Under the pieces are notes generated by a model. The model was not told the origin of the DNA. It searched no databases and worked only from the letters and a program-made list of their open reading frames with translations. Of a DNA stretch of 21,517 nt, positions 1 through 7,749 are shown piece by piece. Position 1 is the stretch's first letter. The number at the start of each line of letters is the position of its first letter. This stretch comes from Prevotella sp. UBA2755 (GTDB taxonomy: Bacteria; Bacteroidota; Bacteroidia; Bacteroidales; Bacteroidaceae): positions 1-21,517 of the forward strand of contig DEJF01000048.1 in NCBI GenBank assembly GCA_002353225.1, written 5' to 3'. A program made the translations under genes and the position numbers.

Positions 1-1
1 A

Positions 2-36
2 GTCGGTAACAAACGACCAGTTTGTCGGTAGGAAAC
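2..36. repeat. Imperfect 13-bp direct repeat with 22-bp period
   Basis: GTCGGTAACAAAC (2-14) recurs as GTCGGTAGGAAAC (24-36), 11 of 13 identical, with a start-to-start distance of 22 bp, about two helical turns. The first copy also forms a small inverted repeat ACAAAC/GTTTGT (9-14 and 20-25). The spacing resembles sites bound by head-to-tail dimers of AraC or LytTR regulators. The gene it would serve lies left of the window, so function is unknown. Confidence 0.3.
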
Positions 37-41
37 TGTCA

Positions 42-80
42 TCAACAAAACGACTGGCAGAGTCATTGCCCTGCCAGCCG
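42..80 (-). terminator. Rho-independent terminator (minus strand)
   Basis: On the minus strand GGCTGGCAG (79-71) pairs with CTGCCAGTC (60-52), giving a 9-bp stem with one G-T wobble and a 10-nt loop, followed by TCGTTTTGTT. It lies downstream of the AraC-type gene and would end that transcript. The plus-strand side has no T-tract. Confidence 0.65.
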
Positions 81-90
81 AATGACCAGA

Positions 91-183
91 TCAAAAGATT
101 TCAATTATCCACATTCCGTCATTATCCAGTTCTTCTTTATATCCATCTAATCCCTTTTCCATTCCGTCCCAACGTGTGCTCAT
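91..183 (-). CDS. Possible micro-ORF, 30 aa, unrecognised
   Basis: The frame open on the minus strand from the end of the AraC-type gene stops with TGA at 93-91. The most compact start is ATG at 183, giving a 30-aa acidic peptide that begins MSTRWDGMEKGLDGYKEELD and ends in NDGMWIIEIF. The composition looks protein-like, but I recognise no family and see no ribosome-binding site. It lies between the AraC stop (288) and a terminator (80-42), so it could be translated from the same mRNA. It could equally be the decayed tail of an older gene, or chance. Confidence 0.22.
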   Translation of the reverse strand: MSTRWDGMEKGLDGYKEELDNDGMWIIEIF

Positions 184-287
184 AGGCGGAACTCGATGTT
201 TGCATTGGCAAGAGATACGAATAAATTCCGAAACTCCAAAGGATTCAAAAGAAAAAATGATGAAGCCCCTCCTAATACTTCCCTGAC

Positions 288-1367
288 TTACATATCTCCT
301 TGTCTTCCTTTTATCCATGCGGCGACAGTGATGCCCTTGCACTTTTTGAAGGCGGCACTAAAAGTACTGTAACTGCGGAAACCGCTTTGCAAGGCAAGTT
401 GCTGTGCCGTGACGGATCGTGAGTTGGTTTGTGCTTTGGCATAGAGACGATCGAAATGCTCTATGCGCAGAAGATTGATATATTCATTATAGGTTGTACC
501 TGACTGTGTGAAATAGGAACTTAGATAGGTGCGGTTGGTTCCCAAAGCCGTGGCAAGTTGTTGCAGCGTGAGGTCGTGTTGCAGGTATAGTCCTGTCTCC
601 TCGCATTGCTGTTCCAATAGACCACCGATATAGTTTAGCCCTGTCGAGTCGGTGACAGACTCGGCAATTGGTGCAAGTCGTTGTAGTGTCTCTATGCGCC
701 ACAGCAAAAAGACGATAAGCACTAAGGTGTTTATCTGTGTGACGTATTCTATGATAAGTCCACCGAAGTTCAACTTGTATGCTAAAGTCATAAGTAGGAT
801 GACAGCGAGCAGGATGAGGCTTTGCCATACCTCTTTGTTTTCTAAGTCTGCGTAATTGTCGTGCAGCCAGCGACCGTATTGTCTCACGGCATACACCATA
901 TATATAATAAAGGTTAAGGCAACTGCGAGCAGATATATTTGTGTGAACAACTCAAAAAACTCACTTCGCATCATGATGCCAAGACCTATGACCGCCGCGG
1001 CTACAGGTAACATGGTAGCCATGATGGGCCATAAAGGGCGCTGGCGGTCTTGCAGCAGACAGAGTAATAGTGCCATCATACAGGGTACGAGTGTCAGACT
1101 GTCAAGCCCTATTGCCACCGTGTTGCGTAAGGCGTGATCGTCTGTCAGCAGGTAGAGTCCCAAGATAACCCACCATATATGACTCAGCACTATTGAAGCC
1201 ATAAAGGCGGCTCCCCACCTTCGCAGTCTTATGGGTGGATTGATGGCTGGGTCAAGTATATTACTGGGTCTGAATAGCAGATAGAGGCATGCAAAGAATG
1301 CCAATGTCGCTGCTCCGCCATAAAGCATGATATAGAGGATGTCCTCGAGTCCTTTGTATTCGTACAT
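288..1367 (-). CDS. Membrane-anchored AraC-family transcriptional regulator
   Basis: This 359-aa protein has an N-terminal half with about seven hydrophobic segments (roughly residues 10-32, 51-73, 83-105, 113-133, 138-161, 182-200 and 206-223). A C-terminal AraC-type double helix-turn-helix domain follows (about 255-355), with LTLQQLATALGTNRTYLSSYF as the first HTH and a second one around ALQSGFRSYSTFSAAFK. It is probably a DNA-binding protein held in the inner membrane that reads a signal through the membrane part; ligand and targets are unknown. I chose ATG 1367 (MYEYKG) because the longer frame to 1421 runs back through the promoter box at 1394-1387. It is divergent from the Fur-family gene and shares a symmetric promoter region with it. 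Confidence 0.85.
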   Translation of the reverse strand: MYEYKGLEDILYIMLYGGAATLAFFACLYLLFRPSNILDPAINPPIRLRRWGAAFMASIVLSHIWWVILGLYLLTDDHALRNTVAIGLDSLTLVPCMMALLLCLLQDRQRPLWPIMATMLPVAAAVIGLGIMMRSEFFELFTQIYLLAVALTFIIYMVYAVRQYGRWLHDNYADLENKEVWQSLILLAVILLMTLAYKLNFGGLIIEYVTQINTLVLIVFLLWRIETLQRLAPIAESVTDSTGLNYIGGLLEQQCEETGLYLQHDLTLQQLATALGTNRTYLSSYFTQSGTTYNEYINLLRIEHFDRLYAKAQTNSRSVTAQQLALQSGFRSYSTFSAAFKKCKGITVAAWIKGRQGDM

Positions 1368-1386
1368 CTTTGTTACATTTTGATTG

Positions 1387-1394
1387 CAAAGATA
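1387..1394 (-). promoter_or_regulatory. -7 box of the AraC-type gene promoter
   Basis: TATCTTTG on the minus strand matches the Bacteroidetes -7 consensus TAnnTTTG and lies 19 nt upstream of the ATG at 1367. The nearest TTG (1421-1419) is 24 nt upstream, longer than the 19-20 nt seen at other promoters here, which suggests a weak or activator-dependent promoter. Confidence 0.6.
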
Positions 1395-1407
1395 GTGAAT
1401 TATTCTT

Positions 1408-1423
1408 AATTGTATGCACAATT
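1408..1423. promoter_or_regulatory. Palindromic operator candidate between divergent regulators
   Basis: AATTGT-ATGC-ACAATT is a perfect inverted repeat with 6-bp arms. Its centre (1415.5) is exactly 25 bp from the centre of the -7 box on each side (1390.5 and 1440.5). A dimeric regulator, for example the adjacent Fur-family protein, could bind here and control both genes at once. The sequence is not a textbook Fur box, so which protein binds is inference. Confidence 0.5.
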
Positions 1424-1436
1424 CTTATTTATTTAG

Positions 1437-1444
1437 TATCTTTG
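1437..1444 (+). promoter_or_regulatory. -7 box of the fur-like gene promoter
   Basis: TATCTTTG on the plus strand mirrors the minus-strand box at 1394-1387. It ends 18 nt before the ATG at 1463, so the 5' leader is only about a dozen nucleotides. Confidence 0.6.
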
Positions 1445-1462
1445 CCCTCAAATTAAAAGAAG

Positions 1463-1885
1463 ATGCATTTAGAGATTTCTGACGAGCAAGTGCTTGACAA
1501 TGCGGGAATTCGTGTGACTGCTGTACGACTGATGGTTTGGCGCCAGATTAGGCATGGATTCCACGATGCTTTTAGTCTGGGTGACTTGGAGACGAAACTG
1601 CCTACGGTTGACCGTTCGACATTGTTTCGCATCCTCACTTTGCTGACGGAGACACACCTGTTGCATCATATTGACGATGGTTCAGGGTCACAGAAATTCT
1701 GTGTCTGCCATCAGGATGATACCCGGCATTGTGAGGGGCATGTCCATCTGACGTGTAGCAAATGTCATCGTACCTTCTGTCTGACGAATGTGCGTATCCC
1801 GTCCGTTCCGTTGCCTGCAGGTTTTGAGTTAGAGGAAGCGGAGTATGTCGTCAAGGGCATCTGTGCTGATTGTGCAAATAAATGA
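1463..1885 (+). CDS. Fur-family metal-responsive transcriptional repressor
   Basis: The 140-aa length and layout are typical of the Fur superfamily. An N-terminal winged helix (about residues 10-70, with VDRSTLFRILTLLTE as the recognition region) is followed by a dimerisation/metal domain. The metal-binding signature HCEGHVHLTC is visible, with two zinc-type cysteine pairs, C98/C101 (CSKC) and C134/C137 (CADC). Such proteins repress genes when loaded with Fe, Zn, Mn or another signal; I cannot tell Fur, Zur or PerR apart from sequence alone. Two CxxC pairs indicate a structural zinc site. The GH28 gene starts 19 nt after the TGA and is probably cotranscribed. The divergent neighbour is an AraC-type regulator. 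Confidence 0.88.
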   Translation: MHLEISDEQVLDNAGIRVTAVRLMVWRQIRHGFHDAFSLGDLETKLPTVDRSTLFRILTLLTETHLLHHIDDGSGSQKFCVCHQDDTRHCEGHVHLTCSKCHRTFCLTNVRIPSVPLPAGFELEEAEYVVKGICADCANK

Positions 1886-1904
1886 TAAACAAACTATTAT
1901 AACA

Positions 1905-3335
1905 ATGAACAAACTACTAAACTACGTGGCAGTGCTGTTGATGCTGCCTGTCTCTGCGGAGGCGCAAGACTACTCGAAGTATTATCAGAATCTCCCTGTT
2001 GAGGTGAAGCAGGTCAGTCGTCCTGTTATTCCTGCCAATGAGGTTAACCTCAAGGATGTAGGGGGTGTCGGTGATGGTGTGACTCTTAATACAGAGGCTT
2101 TTGCCAAGGGTATCAGTAAACTGAACAAAATGGGTGGTGGACGACTGAATGTGCCGGAGGGTGTCTGGCTCACGGGACCTATCAGTATGAAGGACAATAT
2201 TGAACTGCATCTTGACAAGAATGCCTTGGTGATATTCTCCGCTGATAAGTCACTCTATGTCGACCCCAATGCAAAACCCGGTTCCAGAGTCTATCCCTGC
2301 ATCCGAGCCTCTAAACGTAAGAATATCGCCATTACGGGTGAGGGAATCATTGACGGCAATGGAGAGCATTGGCGTCCAGTCAAGCGTAGTAAGGTAAGTG
2401 ATGTGGAGTGGAGTGTCTTTAAGAATGTTATTGGTGGTGTGGAGAAATCTAATGGAACCCTGTTCTATCCTTGGGACTCTAAGGGTGGCTATGCTAATAT
2501 TGCAGAGACTCCCGAGGCTCAGGAGAAGATGCGCAACGATATCATCCGCTTTACGGATTGTGAGAATGTGTTGATCCAAGGAGTTACCGTACAGAACTCC
2601 CCTCGTTTCCATGTACATCCCTGTTATTCCAAGAATGTGATAGTTGATGGTGTGACCGTCCGTTGTCCATGGAATGCGCAGAATGGTGATGCCATTGATT
2701 TCAGTGATGTTAATATCGGACTGATAGTCAATAGTATTGTAGATGCCGGTGATGACGGTATCTGTATGAAGGGAGGTACTATCAAGCCTGCCTCACCAGC
2801 CAATGGTTGCGAGGATATCGTGATTCAGGATAATACAGTGTTCCATGCGCATGGCGGTTTTGTGTTGGGTAGTGAGACCATCAGTGGTATGCGTCGTATC
2901 ATCGTACGTCATAATCGTTTTGCCGGTACTGATACTGGTCTGCGCTTCAAAAGTGGTATGGGACGTGGTGGCAAGACGGAGCAGATGTATATCTCCGACA
3001 TTATGATGACTGACATCAAAGATGAGGCGATTATCTTCCAGTGTGACTATGTTGACCGTCCTGCCGGCTCTGACCCCAACAAGGTTCCGACCTTCACAGA
3101 GGAGCAACGCAAGAAAGCACCTTACTTCCAGGACATCCATATCTCAAATGTTGTCTGTCATGGTGCTGCCACAGGTATCAAAGCGAGTGGTATCCTTGGA
3201 CTCGACTGTGTTTATGACATCGATATCGCGAATACCACTATCAGTTATACCAAGAAAGATAAGAGTATTGACGAGCAGACCGCAAAACTCAATCTCAAGA
3301 ATGTTACTCTGCAGCCGCTTTCAGTATCTCGCTGA
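1905..3335 (+). CDS. Secreted glycoside hydrolase family 28 (polygalacturonase-like)
   Basis: This 476-aa protein has an N-terminal signal peptide (hydrophobic core LLNYVAVLLMLPVS, probable cleavage near AEA-Q21) and a right-handed beta-helix body. GH28 active-site motifs appear in order: NGDAID (260-265, in place of NTD), GDD (282-284), HGG with LGSE (316-323, in place of GHG) and RFK (347-349, in place of RIK). GH28 enzymes hydrolyse galacturonide or related bonds in pectins by inversion, and this one would act in the periplasm or at the surface. I start at ATG 1905 because the longer frame begins inside the fur-like gene and would bury the signal peptide. Its last 32 bp overlap the 3' end of lpdA on the other strand. 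The exact substrate is not determinable here. Confidence 0.88.
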   Translation: MNKLLNYVAVLLMLPVSAEAQDYSKYYQNLPVEVKQVSRPVIPANEVNLKDVGGVGDGVTLNTEAFAKGISKLNKMGGGRLNVPEGVWLTGPISMKDNIELHLDKNALVIFSADKSLYVDPNAKPGSRVYPCIRASKRKNIAITGEGIIDGNGEHWRPVKRSKVSDVEWSVFKNVIGGVEKSNGTLFYPWDSKGGYANIAETPEAQEKMRNDIIRFTDCENVLIQGVTVQNSPRFHVHPCYSKNVIVDGVTVRCPWNAQNGDAIDFSDVNIGLIVNSIVDAGDDGICMKGGTIKPASPANGCEDIVIQDNTVFHAHGGFVLGSETISGMRRIIVRHNRFAGTDTGLRFKSGMGRGGKTEQMYISDIMMTDIKDEAIIFQCDYVDRPAGSDPNKVPTFTEEQRKKAPYFQDIHISNVVCHGAATGIKASGILGLDCVYDIDIANTTISYTKKDKSIDEQTAKLNLKNVTLQPLSVSR

Positions 3336-4551
3336 GGGTGGGGTGGATATGTACCATATCACGCAGTTCTGAGAGTGTAGTGTCCTTGCACATAAGGGCA
3401 CTACATTCTTGTATCAGGTCGGCGGCATGGGTTCCGTAGGCATGACAACCGATGATATGGTCGTCCTTGTCGGCGAAGAGTTTCAGCATTCCCTCGGTCT
3501 CGTTCATAGCCTGTGCCTTACCATTGGCACGCCAGAATGCTTTCTTGCATACATATTCAACTCCCTGTTCCTTCAACTGGTCTTCCGAATGTCCTACGCA
3601 GGCAGCCTCAGGCTCTGTGAAGATAGCGGCAGGCATGATGTCAAAGCGGATGCCGTCCGTCTTACCGACGATATGGTTGACGGCACGTATCGCCTGCATC
3701 TCTGCGGCGTGGGCAAGCATCTGCTTGCCATTCACATCGCCGATGGCATAGATGCCTTTGACTGTTGTCTCGAAATTGTTGTCAACGGCAATGCCATTCC
3801 GCTTGTCATACTCAAAACCAGTTCTCTTGAAATCATCCCTGACATTCGGCTTGCGTCCTGTAGCCATGAGAATCATGTCGGCATCAATGTCGGCTAGTGA
3901 CTTCACAGCAGTCTTCATCTGGAATTTGATACCTCGTTTCTCCAGTAACTTACGTAAGCGTTTGGCGATATCGCTATCCATCATCGGCAGACATTCTTTC
4001 AGGAACTCAATGACCATGACCTCCGAACCGAAGCGGTTGAAGACACTGGCGAACTCCATACCAATGACACCGGCACCGATGATGGCAAGGCGTGTCGGTA
4101 GGGTAGAGCGTTGCAGCAGTTCGGTAGAGGTGACAAGGCGTGGGTCGTTGATGTCGGGCAGGGGCAGGAGTTTGGGACTGCTGCCAGTGGCAATGATAAT
4201 ATGGTGAGCAGTGATCGTTTCGCATGTGGCGATGGCATCGCCACATACTTCCACTGTCTGTGCATCGGTAAAGGAGGCGGTGCCACGTACCAGTGAGATA
4301 CCTGGAGCGCTGAGAATCTGCTCCACACCACTGCGTAACAGACCCACTACCTGTTGTTGACGCTCGAAAGCCTCCGTAAAGGTAGCGGCATGCACATACG
4401 TCTTGGTGGGGATGCAGCCACGGTTGAGACAGGTGCCTCCCACCTCGTCCTGTTCGATAATCACTACTTGCAGTCCTTGCTTTGCCGCATATTCAGCGGC
4501 GCGGTAACCACCCGGTCCCGCGCCGATGATGATAAGGTCAGTTGTTGTCAT
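3304..4551 (-). CDS. lpdA: Dihydrolipoyl dehydrogenase (glycine cleavage L-protein / E3)
   Basis: This FAD flavoprotein reoxidises dihydrolipoyl groups and passes electrons to NAD+; here it would serve GcvH. Visible motifs are the FAD-binding GAGPGGY (10-16), the redox disulfide C41-LNRG-C46 followed by IPTK, the NAD-binding GAGVIGMEFAS, the second FAD motif AIGDVNG, and the catalytic HPTLSE (H403, E408) close to the C-terminus. At 415 aa it is shorter than the common 450-475; the stretch after the redox motif is compact and there is almost no tail after HPTLSE. It is the last gene of the gcv operon and starts 14 bp inside gcvPB. Its stop lies within the convergent GH28 gene. All catalytic residues are present, so it should be active. 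Confidence 0.92.
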   Translation of the reverse strand: MTTTDLIIIGAGPGGYRAAEYAAKQGLQVVIIEQDEVGGTCLNRGCIPTKTYVHAATFTEAFERQQQVVGLLRSGVEQILSAPGISLVRGTASFTDAQTVEVCGDAIATCETITAHHIIIATGSSPKLLPLPDINDPRLVTSTELLQRSTLPTRLAIIGAGVIGMEFASVFNRFGSEVMVIEFLKECLPMMDSDIAKRLRKLLEKRGIKFQMKTAVKSLADIDADMILMATGRKPNVRDDFKRTGFEYDKRNGIAVDNNFETTVKGIYAIGDVNGKQMLAHAAEMQAIRAVNHIVGKTDGIRFDIMPAAIFTEPEAACVGHSEDQLKEQGVEYVCKKAFWRANGKAQAMNETEGMLKLFADKDDHIIGCHAYGTHAADLIQECSALMCKDTTLSELRDMVHIHPTLSEILKAAAE

Positions 4552-5950
4552 TGATCATCTGTTTATAAGTGACAATCGGATGTTTGGCGGCGAGCACGTC
4601 GTCCACTCTGCCGATAGGCGTGTCGTGGGGAGCCGTCTTCACAATGTCTGGGTCATTCTTCGCTTCTTCTGCTATCTTCCTCATCACGTCGATGAAACCG
4701 TCAATCGTGTCCTTCGACTCGTTCTCCGTCGGTTCTATCATAAGACTCTCATGGAACAGCAACGGGAAGTAGATGGTAGGCGCGTGATAGCCGTAGTCCA
4801 ACAATCGTTTTGCCACATCCATCGTAGTGATACCTGTCGACTTGTCTTTCAGTCCGTCGAATACGAATTCATGTTTACAGAGTCCGCTGATAGGCAGTTC
4901 ATAGACATCCTTCAGGCATTCCTTGATGTAGTTAGCATTCAGTGTGGCAAGTGGACCTACCTGTTTCATGTTCTCTCTGCCTAATGAGAGGATATAAGCG
5001 TAGGCGCGCATCACCACGGCGAAGTTGCCGCTCTCGTAGGGGCTGACGAAAGGCAGGAATGGCTCCAGTCCCTTGCGTACACCTACTGGACCGCTGCCTG
5101 GTCCACCACCACCATGTGGGGTGGAGAAAGTCTTATGCAGGTTGATGTGCATCACGTCGAAGCCCATGTCACCGGGGCGACAGGCTCCAAGCATCGGGTT
5201 CAGGTTCGCACCGTCATAGTACATCAGTCCGCCACAGTCGTGAATCATCTTGGCGATACGAGGGATGTCACGCTCGAAGAGTCCAAGGGTGTTAGGGTTC
5301 GTCATCATCATGGCGGCGATGTTAGGACCCTCTAGGTCTACTAGTTTCTCCAGATCTACTGGGTCTACTAAACCTTCCGCCGTTGATTTCACCTCTAAGA
5401 TCTCCAGTCCGCAGACGGCGGCGGAGGCAGGATTGGTACCATGGGCTGAGTCTGGGACGATGACTTTCGTACGGACCTCGTCGCCTCGTGACTGGTGATA
5501 GCCACGGATCACCATCAAACCCGTCAACTCACCATGAGCACCGGCGAAGGGTTTTAGAGTGAAGTCAGCAAGTCCTGTCAGTTCGCATAATGCTTTCTTT
5601 AACAAAGTGCATACTGCCTGGGCACCGTTGGTCGTCCCTTTTGGCTGTAACGGGTGCAGGTTGGCAAATTGGGGCAGTGCCGCCATCTCCTCATTAATCT
5701 TAGGGTTGTATTTCATCGTGCAGGATCCTAACGGATAGAAACCGTTGTCCACACCGAAGTTGTTAGCCGACAGGTTAGTGTAATGGCGCACCACCGTCAT
5801 CTCGTCACACTCAGGCAATGCAGCAGGCTCCTTGCGTTGTATGCTTGCCGGTATCTCATAGTTGCCGAATCGGTTCTTGGGCAGAGAATATCCTTTGCGT
5901 CCTTTCTTCGAGAGTTCGAAGATCAGGTTTCCATATAGTCTATTATTCAT
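4538..5950 (-). CDS. gcvPB: Glycine dehydrogenase (decarboxylating) subunit 2
   Basis: This is the C-terminal half of the P-protein as a separate 470-aa polypeptide. It carries the PLP-binding lysine in NLHKTFSTPHGGGGPGSGP (K273), followed by the glycine-rich loop. With GcvPA it decarboxylates glycine and transfers the aminomethyl group to the lipoyl arm of GcvH. PLP-pocket residues are also seen in DSAHGTNPASAA (167-178) and YDGANLN (245-251). It overlaps gcvPA by 4 bp (ATGA) and lpdA by 14 bp, consistent with translational coupling and fixed stoichiometry. Confidence 0.95.
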   Translation of the reverse strand: MNNRLYGNLIFELSKKGRKGYSLPKNRFGNYEIPASIQRKEPAALPECDEMTVVRHYTNLSANNFGVDNGFYPLGSCTMKYNPKINEEMAALPQFANLHPLQPKGTTNGAQAVCTLLKKALCELTGLADFTLKPFAGAHGELTGLMVIRGYHQSRGDEVRTKVIVPDSAHGTNPASAAVCGLEILEVKSTAEGLVDPVDLEKLVDLEGPNIAAMMMTNPNTLGLFERDIPRIAKMIHDCGGLMYYDGANLNPMLGACRPGDMGFDVMHINLHKTFSTPHGGGGPGSGPVGVRKGLEPFLPFVSPYESGNFAVVMRAYAYILSLGRENMKQVGPLATLNANYIKECLKDVYELPISGLCKHEFVFDGLKDKSTGITTMDVAKRLLDYGYHAPTIYFPLLFHESLMIEPTENESKDTIDGFIDVMRKIAEEAKNDPDIVKTAPHDTPIGRVDDVLAAKHPIVTYKQMINDNN

Positions 5951-7269
5951 GGCATCATCTCTTTTACGAAGTTATCAATATCCTCTTTTGTTCGCTTCTC
6001 TGTGACGGCTATCATCAACTGGTTGTCGTTCAGTTTGATACCTCCGAAGATACCATGGGCTTGAAGTCGTCCTAACAGTGTGTCAATGTCTCCGTCGTAA
6101 CTGACGACGAACTCATTGAAGAAGGGCTTGTCATAAACCAGTTTGAAGTGCCCGGTAGCCAGAAGTTTATCGCAGAGATAGTGGGCACCAGCATACGACA
6201 GTTGTGCTGCCTCACGAAGTCCCTCCTTGCCCATCAGTGACATATATATCGTGACGAAGAGTGCCATCAGGCTCTGGTTTGAGCAGATGTTAGAGGTTGC
6301 TTTCTGACGACGGATATGTTGTTCACGTGCTTGCAGTGTCAATACGAAGGCACGTTGTCCGCGGTTGTCCTTTGTCATACCGACGATACGCCCCGGCATC
6401 TTACGAATGAGTTTCTCGGTGCAGCACATATAGCCAACATACGGTCCACCGAACTGCATAGGGATACCCAGCGACTGTCCGTCACCTACCGCAATGTCAG
6501 CACCCCATTCGCCAGGTGTCTTCAGCACGGCAAGGTCGGCGGCGATATTGCTCATGATGAAGAGTCCTTTCTGCTCATGGATAGCCTCGGCATAACCGCT
6601 ATAGTCCTCAATGATACCGTAGTAGTTAGGTTGTTGTACGAACACCCCGGCGACTTCTCCTTGGTGTAGGGATAATAGGGATAGTAGGTGGGGTAGGTTG
6701 GTGACACCATCCTTTTGCTGGATCATCTCAATCTTGATACCATGGAAATGAGCATAGGTCTCTATCACTTTCAGGGTCTTCGGGTCGATGGTCTCGCTGA
6801 TGAGGACGGTGTCCTGTTTCTTACCGGCAGCCACAGCCATCATCACTGCCTCGGCGGCGGCAGTCGTACCGTCGTACATAGAGGCATTGGAGATGTCCAT
6901 GCCAGTCAGTTCCGCCATCATCGACTGGTATTCGAAGATGTAATGGAGCGTACCTTGTGATATCTCCGCCTGATAGGGTGTGTAACTGGTCAGGAATTCC
7001 GAGCGGCTGAGTAAAGTGGGGATGACAGCAGGTGTGTAGTGGTCGTAGACACCAGCACCGCCGAAGCATATCAACAGTTCGTTCTCCTCGCCCAGTTTCT
7101 CAAACAACTGGCGTACCTCCACCTCGCTCATCTGTTCGGGCAACTGATAGTCGCCACGGAAGCGTATCTCATCGGGAACCTCGGCATAGAGGTCGCCGAG
7201 GCTTTTCACCCCGACTTTCTCCATCATCGCCTGAAGGTCTTCCTCGGTGTGGGGAAAATATTTAAACAT
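5947..7269 (-). CDS. gcvPA: Glycine dehydrogenase (decarboxylating) subunit 1
   Basis: This 440-aa protein matches the N-terminal half of P-protein, from MFKYFPHT through the conserved FGGAGVYDHYTPAVI, the FLTSYTPYQAEISQGTLH region and SMYDGTTAAAEA. It has the aminotransferase fold but no PLP lysine and forms an alpha2beta2 enzyme with GcvPB. The start at 7269 gives the canonical N-terminus. The 45-nt gap to gcvH contains two similar AT-rich words, CGATATTTCG and CGATATTACG, of unknown role. Many organisms fuse GcvPA and GcvPB into a protein of about 950 aa; here they stay separate. Confidence 0.95.
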   Translation of the reverse strand: MFKYFPHTEEDLQAMMEKVGVKSLGDLYAEVPDEIRFRGDYQLPEQMSEVEVRQLFEKLGEENELLICFGGAGVYDHYTPAVIPTLLSRSEFLTSYTPYQAEISQGTLHYIFEYQSMMAELTGMDISNASMYDGTTAAAEAVMMAVAAGKKQDTVLISETIDPKTLKVIETYAHFHGIKIEMIQQKDGVTNLPHLLSLLSLHQGEVAGVFVQQPNYYGIIEDYSGYAEAIHEQKGLFIMSNIAADLAVLKTPGEWGADIAVGDGQSLGIPMQFGGPYVGYMCCTEKLIRKMPGRIVGMTKDNRGQRAFVLTLQAREQHIRRQKATSNICSNQSLMALFVTIYMSLMGKEGLREAAQLSYAGAHYLCDKLLATGHFKLVYDKPFFNEFVVSYDGDIDTLLGRLQAHGIFGGIKLNDNQLMIAVTEKRTKEDIDNFVKEMMP

Positions 7270-7314
7270 AGTCGTAATATCGTTATGTCGAAATATCGAG
7301 ATTCCGAAAATTAA

Positions 7315-7695
7315 TTATTTCTCGCAGAAAGCAGCGTATGCCTTAGCGTCCATGAGGTTGTCGAGTTCGCTCTTGTCACTGATCTCCACCTTGATAATCC
7401 AGTTCTCGAAAGCGTCTTGGTTGACGAGTTCAGGCTGGTCGTCCAGTGCCTCATTTACCTCAACGATGGTTCCGCTGACGGGTGACATCAGGTCGCTTGC
7501 CGCCTTCACGCTCTCCACGGCACCGAACTCTTCACCAGCCGTTACCTCGTCGTCCACGTCAGGCAGGTCGACATATACCACGTTACCCAAGGCATTCTGC
7601 GCATAGTCGGTGATACCGATGAATCCGAAGTTGCCTTCTACTCTTACATACTCATGTGACTCACTGTAATAAAGTCCTTCAATTACTTTTGCCAT
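7315..7695 (-). CDS. gcvH: Glycine cleavage system H protein (lipoyl carrier)
   Basis: This 126-aa lipoyl-domain protein has the lipoylation motif ESVKAAS with the modified lysine at K64, flanked by GAV and DLMSPVSG. It shuttles the aminomethyl group from P-protein to T-protein and is then reoxidised by L-protein. The length is standard for the family. It lies mid-operon, downstream of gcvT, from which it is separated by a 54-nt spacer filled with repeated words. The lipoate ligase at the head of the operon is the likely enzyme that loads K64. Confidence 0.96.
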   Translation of the reverse strand: MAKVIEGLYYSESHEYVRVEGNFGFIGITDYAQNALGNVVYVDLPDVDDEVTAGEEFGAVESVKAASDLMSPVSGTIVEVNEALDDQPELVNQDAFENWIIKVEISDKSELDNLMDAKAYAAFCEK

Positions 7696-7749
7696 AATAT
7701 TTAAAATAGGTTTGTTAGGTTTTGTTAGGGATTATAGGTTTGTTAGGGG
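7696..7749 (-). repeat. gcvT-gcvH spacer with reiterated 14-mer
   Basis: The plus-strand word TAGGTTTGTTAGG(G/T) occurs at 7707-7720 and 7735-7748, with a related piece between. In the mRNA this reads CCTAACAAACCTA. The same word fills the lplA-gcvT spacer. No clear hairpin forms, so a role as unstructured translation-initiation sequence or a protein-binding RNA element is possible. Confidence 0.6.

Noticed and set aside
1845..1904. Upstream extension of the GH28 gene overlapping the fur-like gene
   Set aside because: It would add 20 residues in front of a clear signal peptide; ATG 1905 is the natural start.
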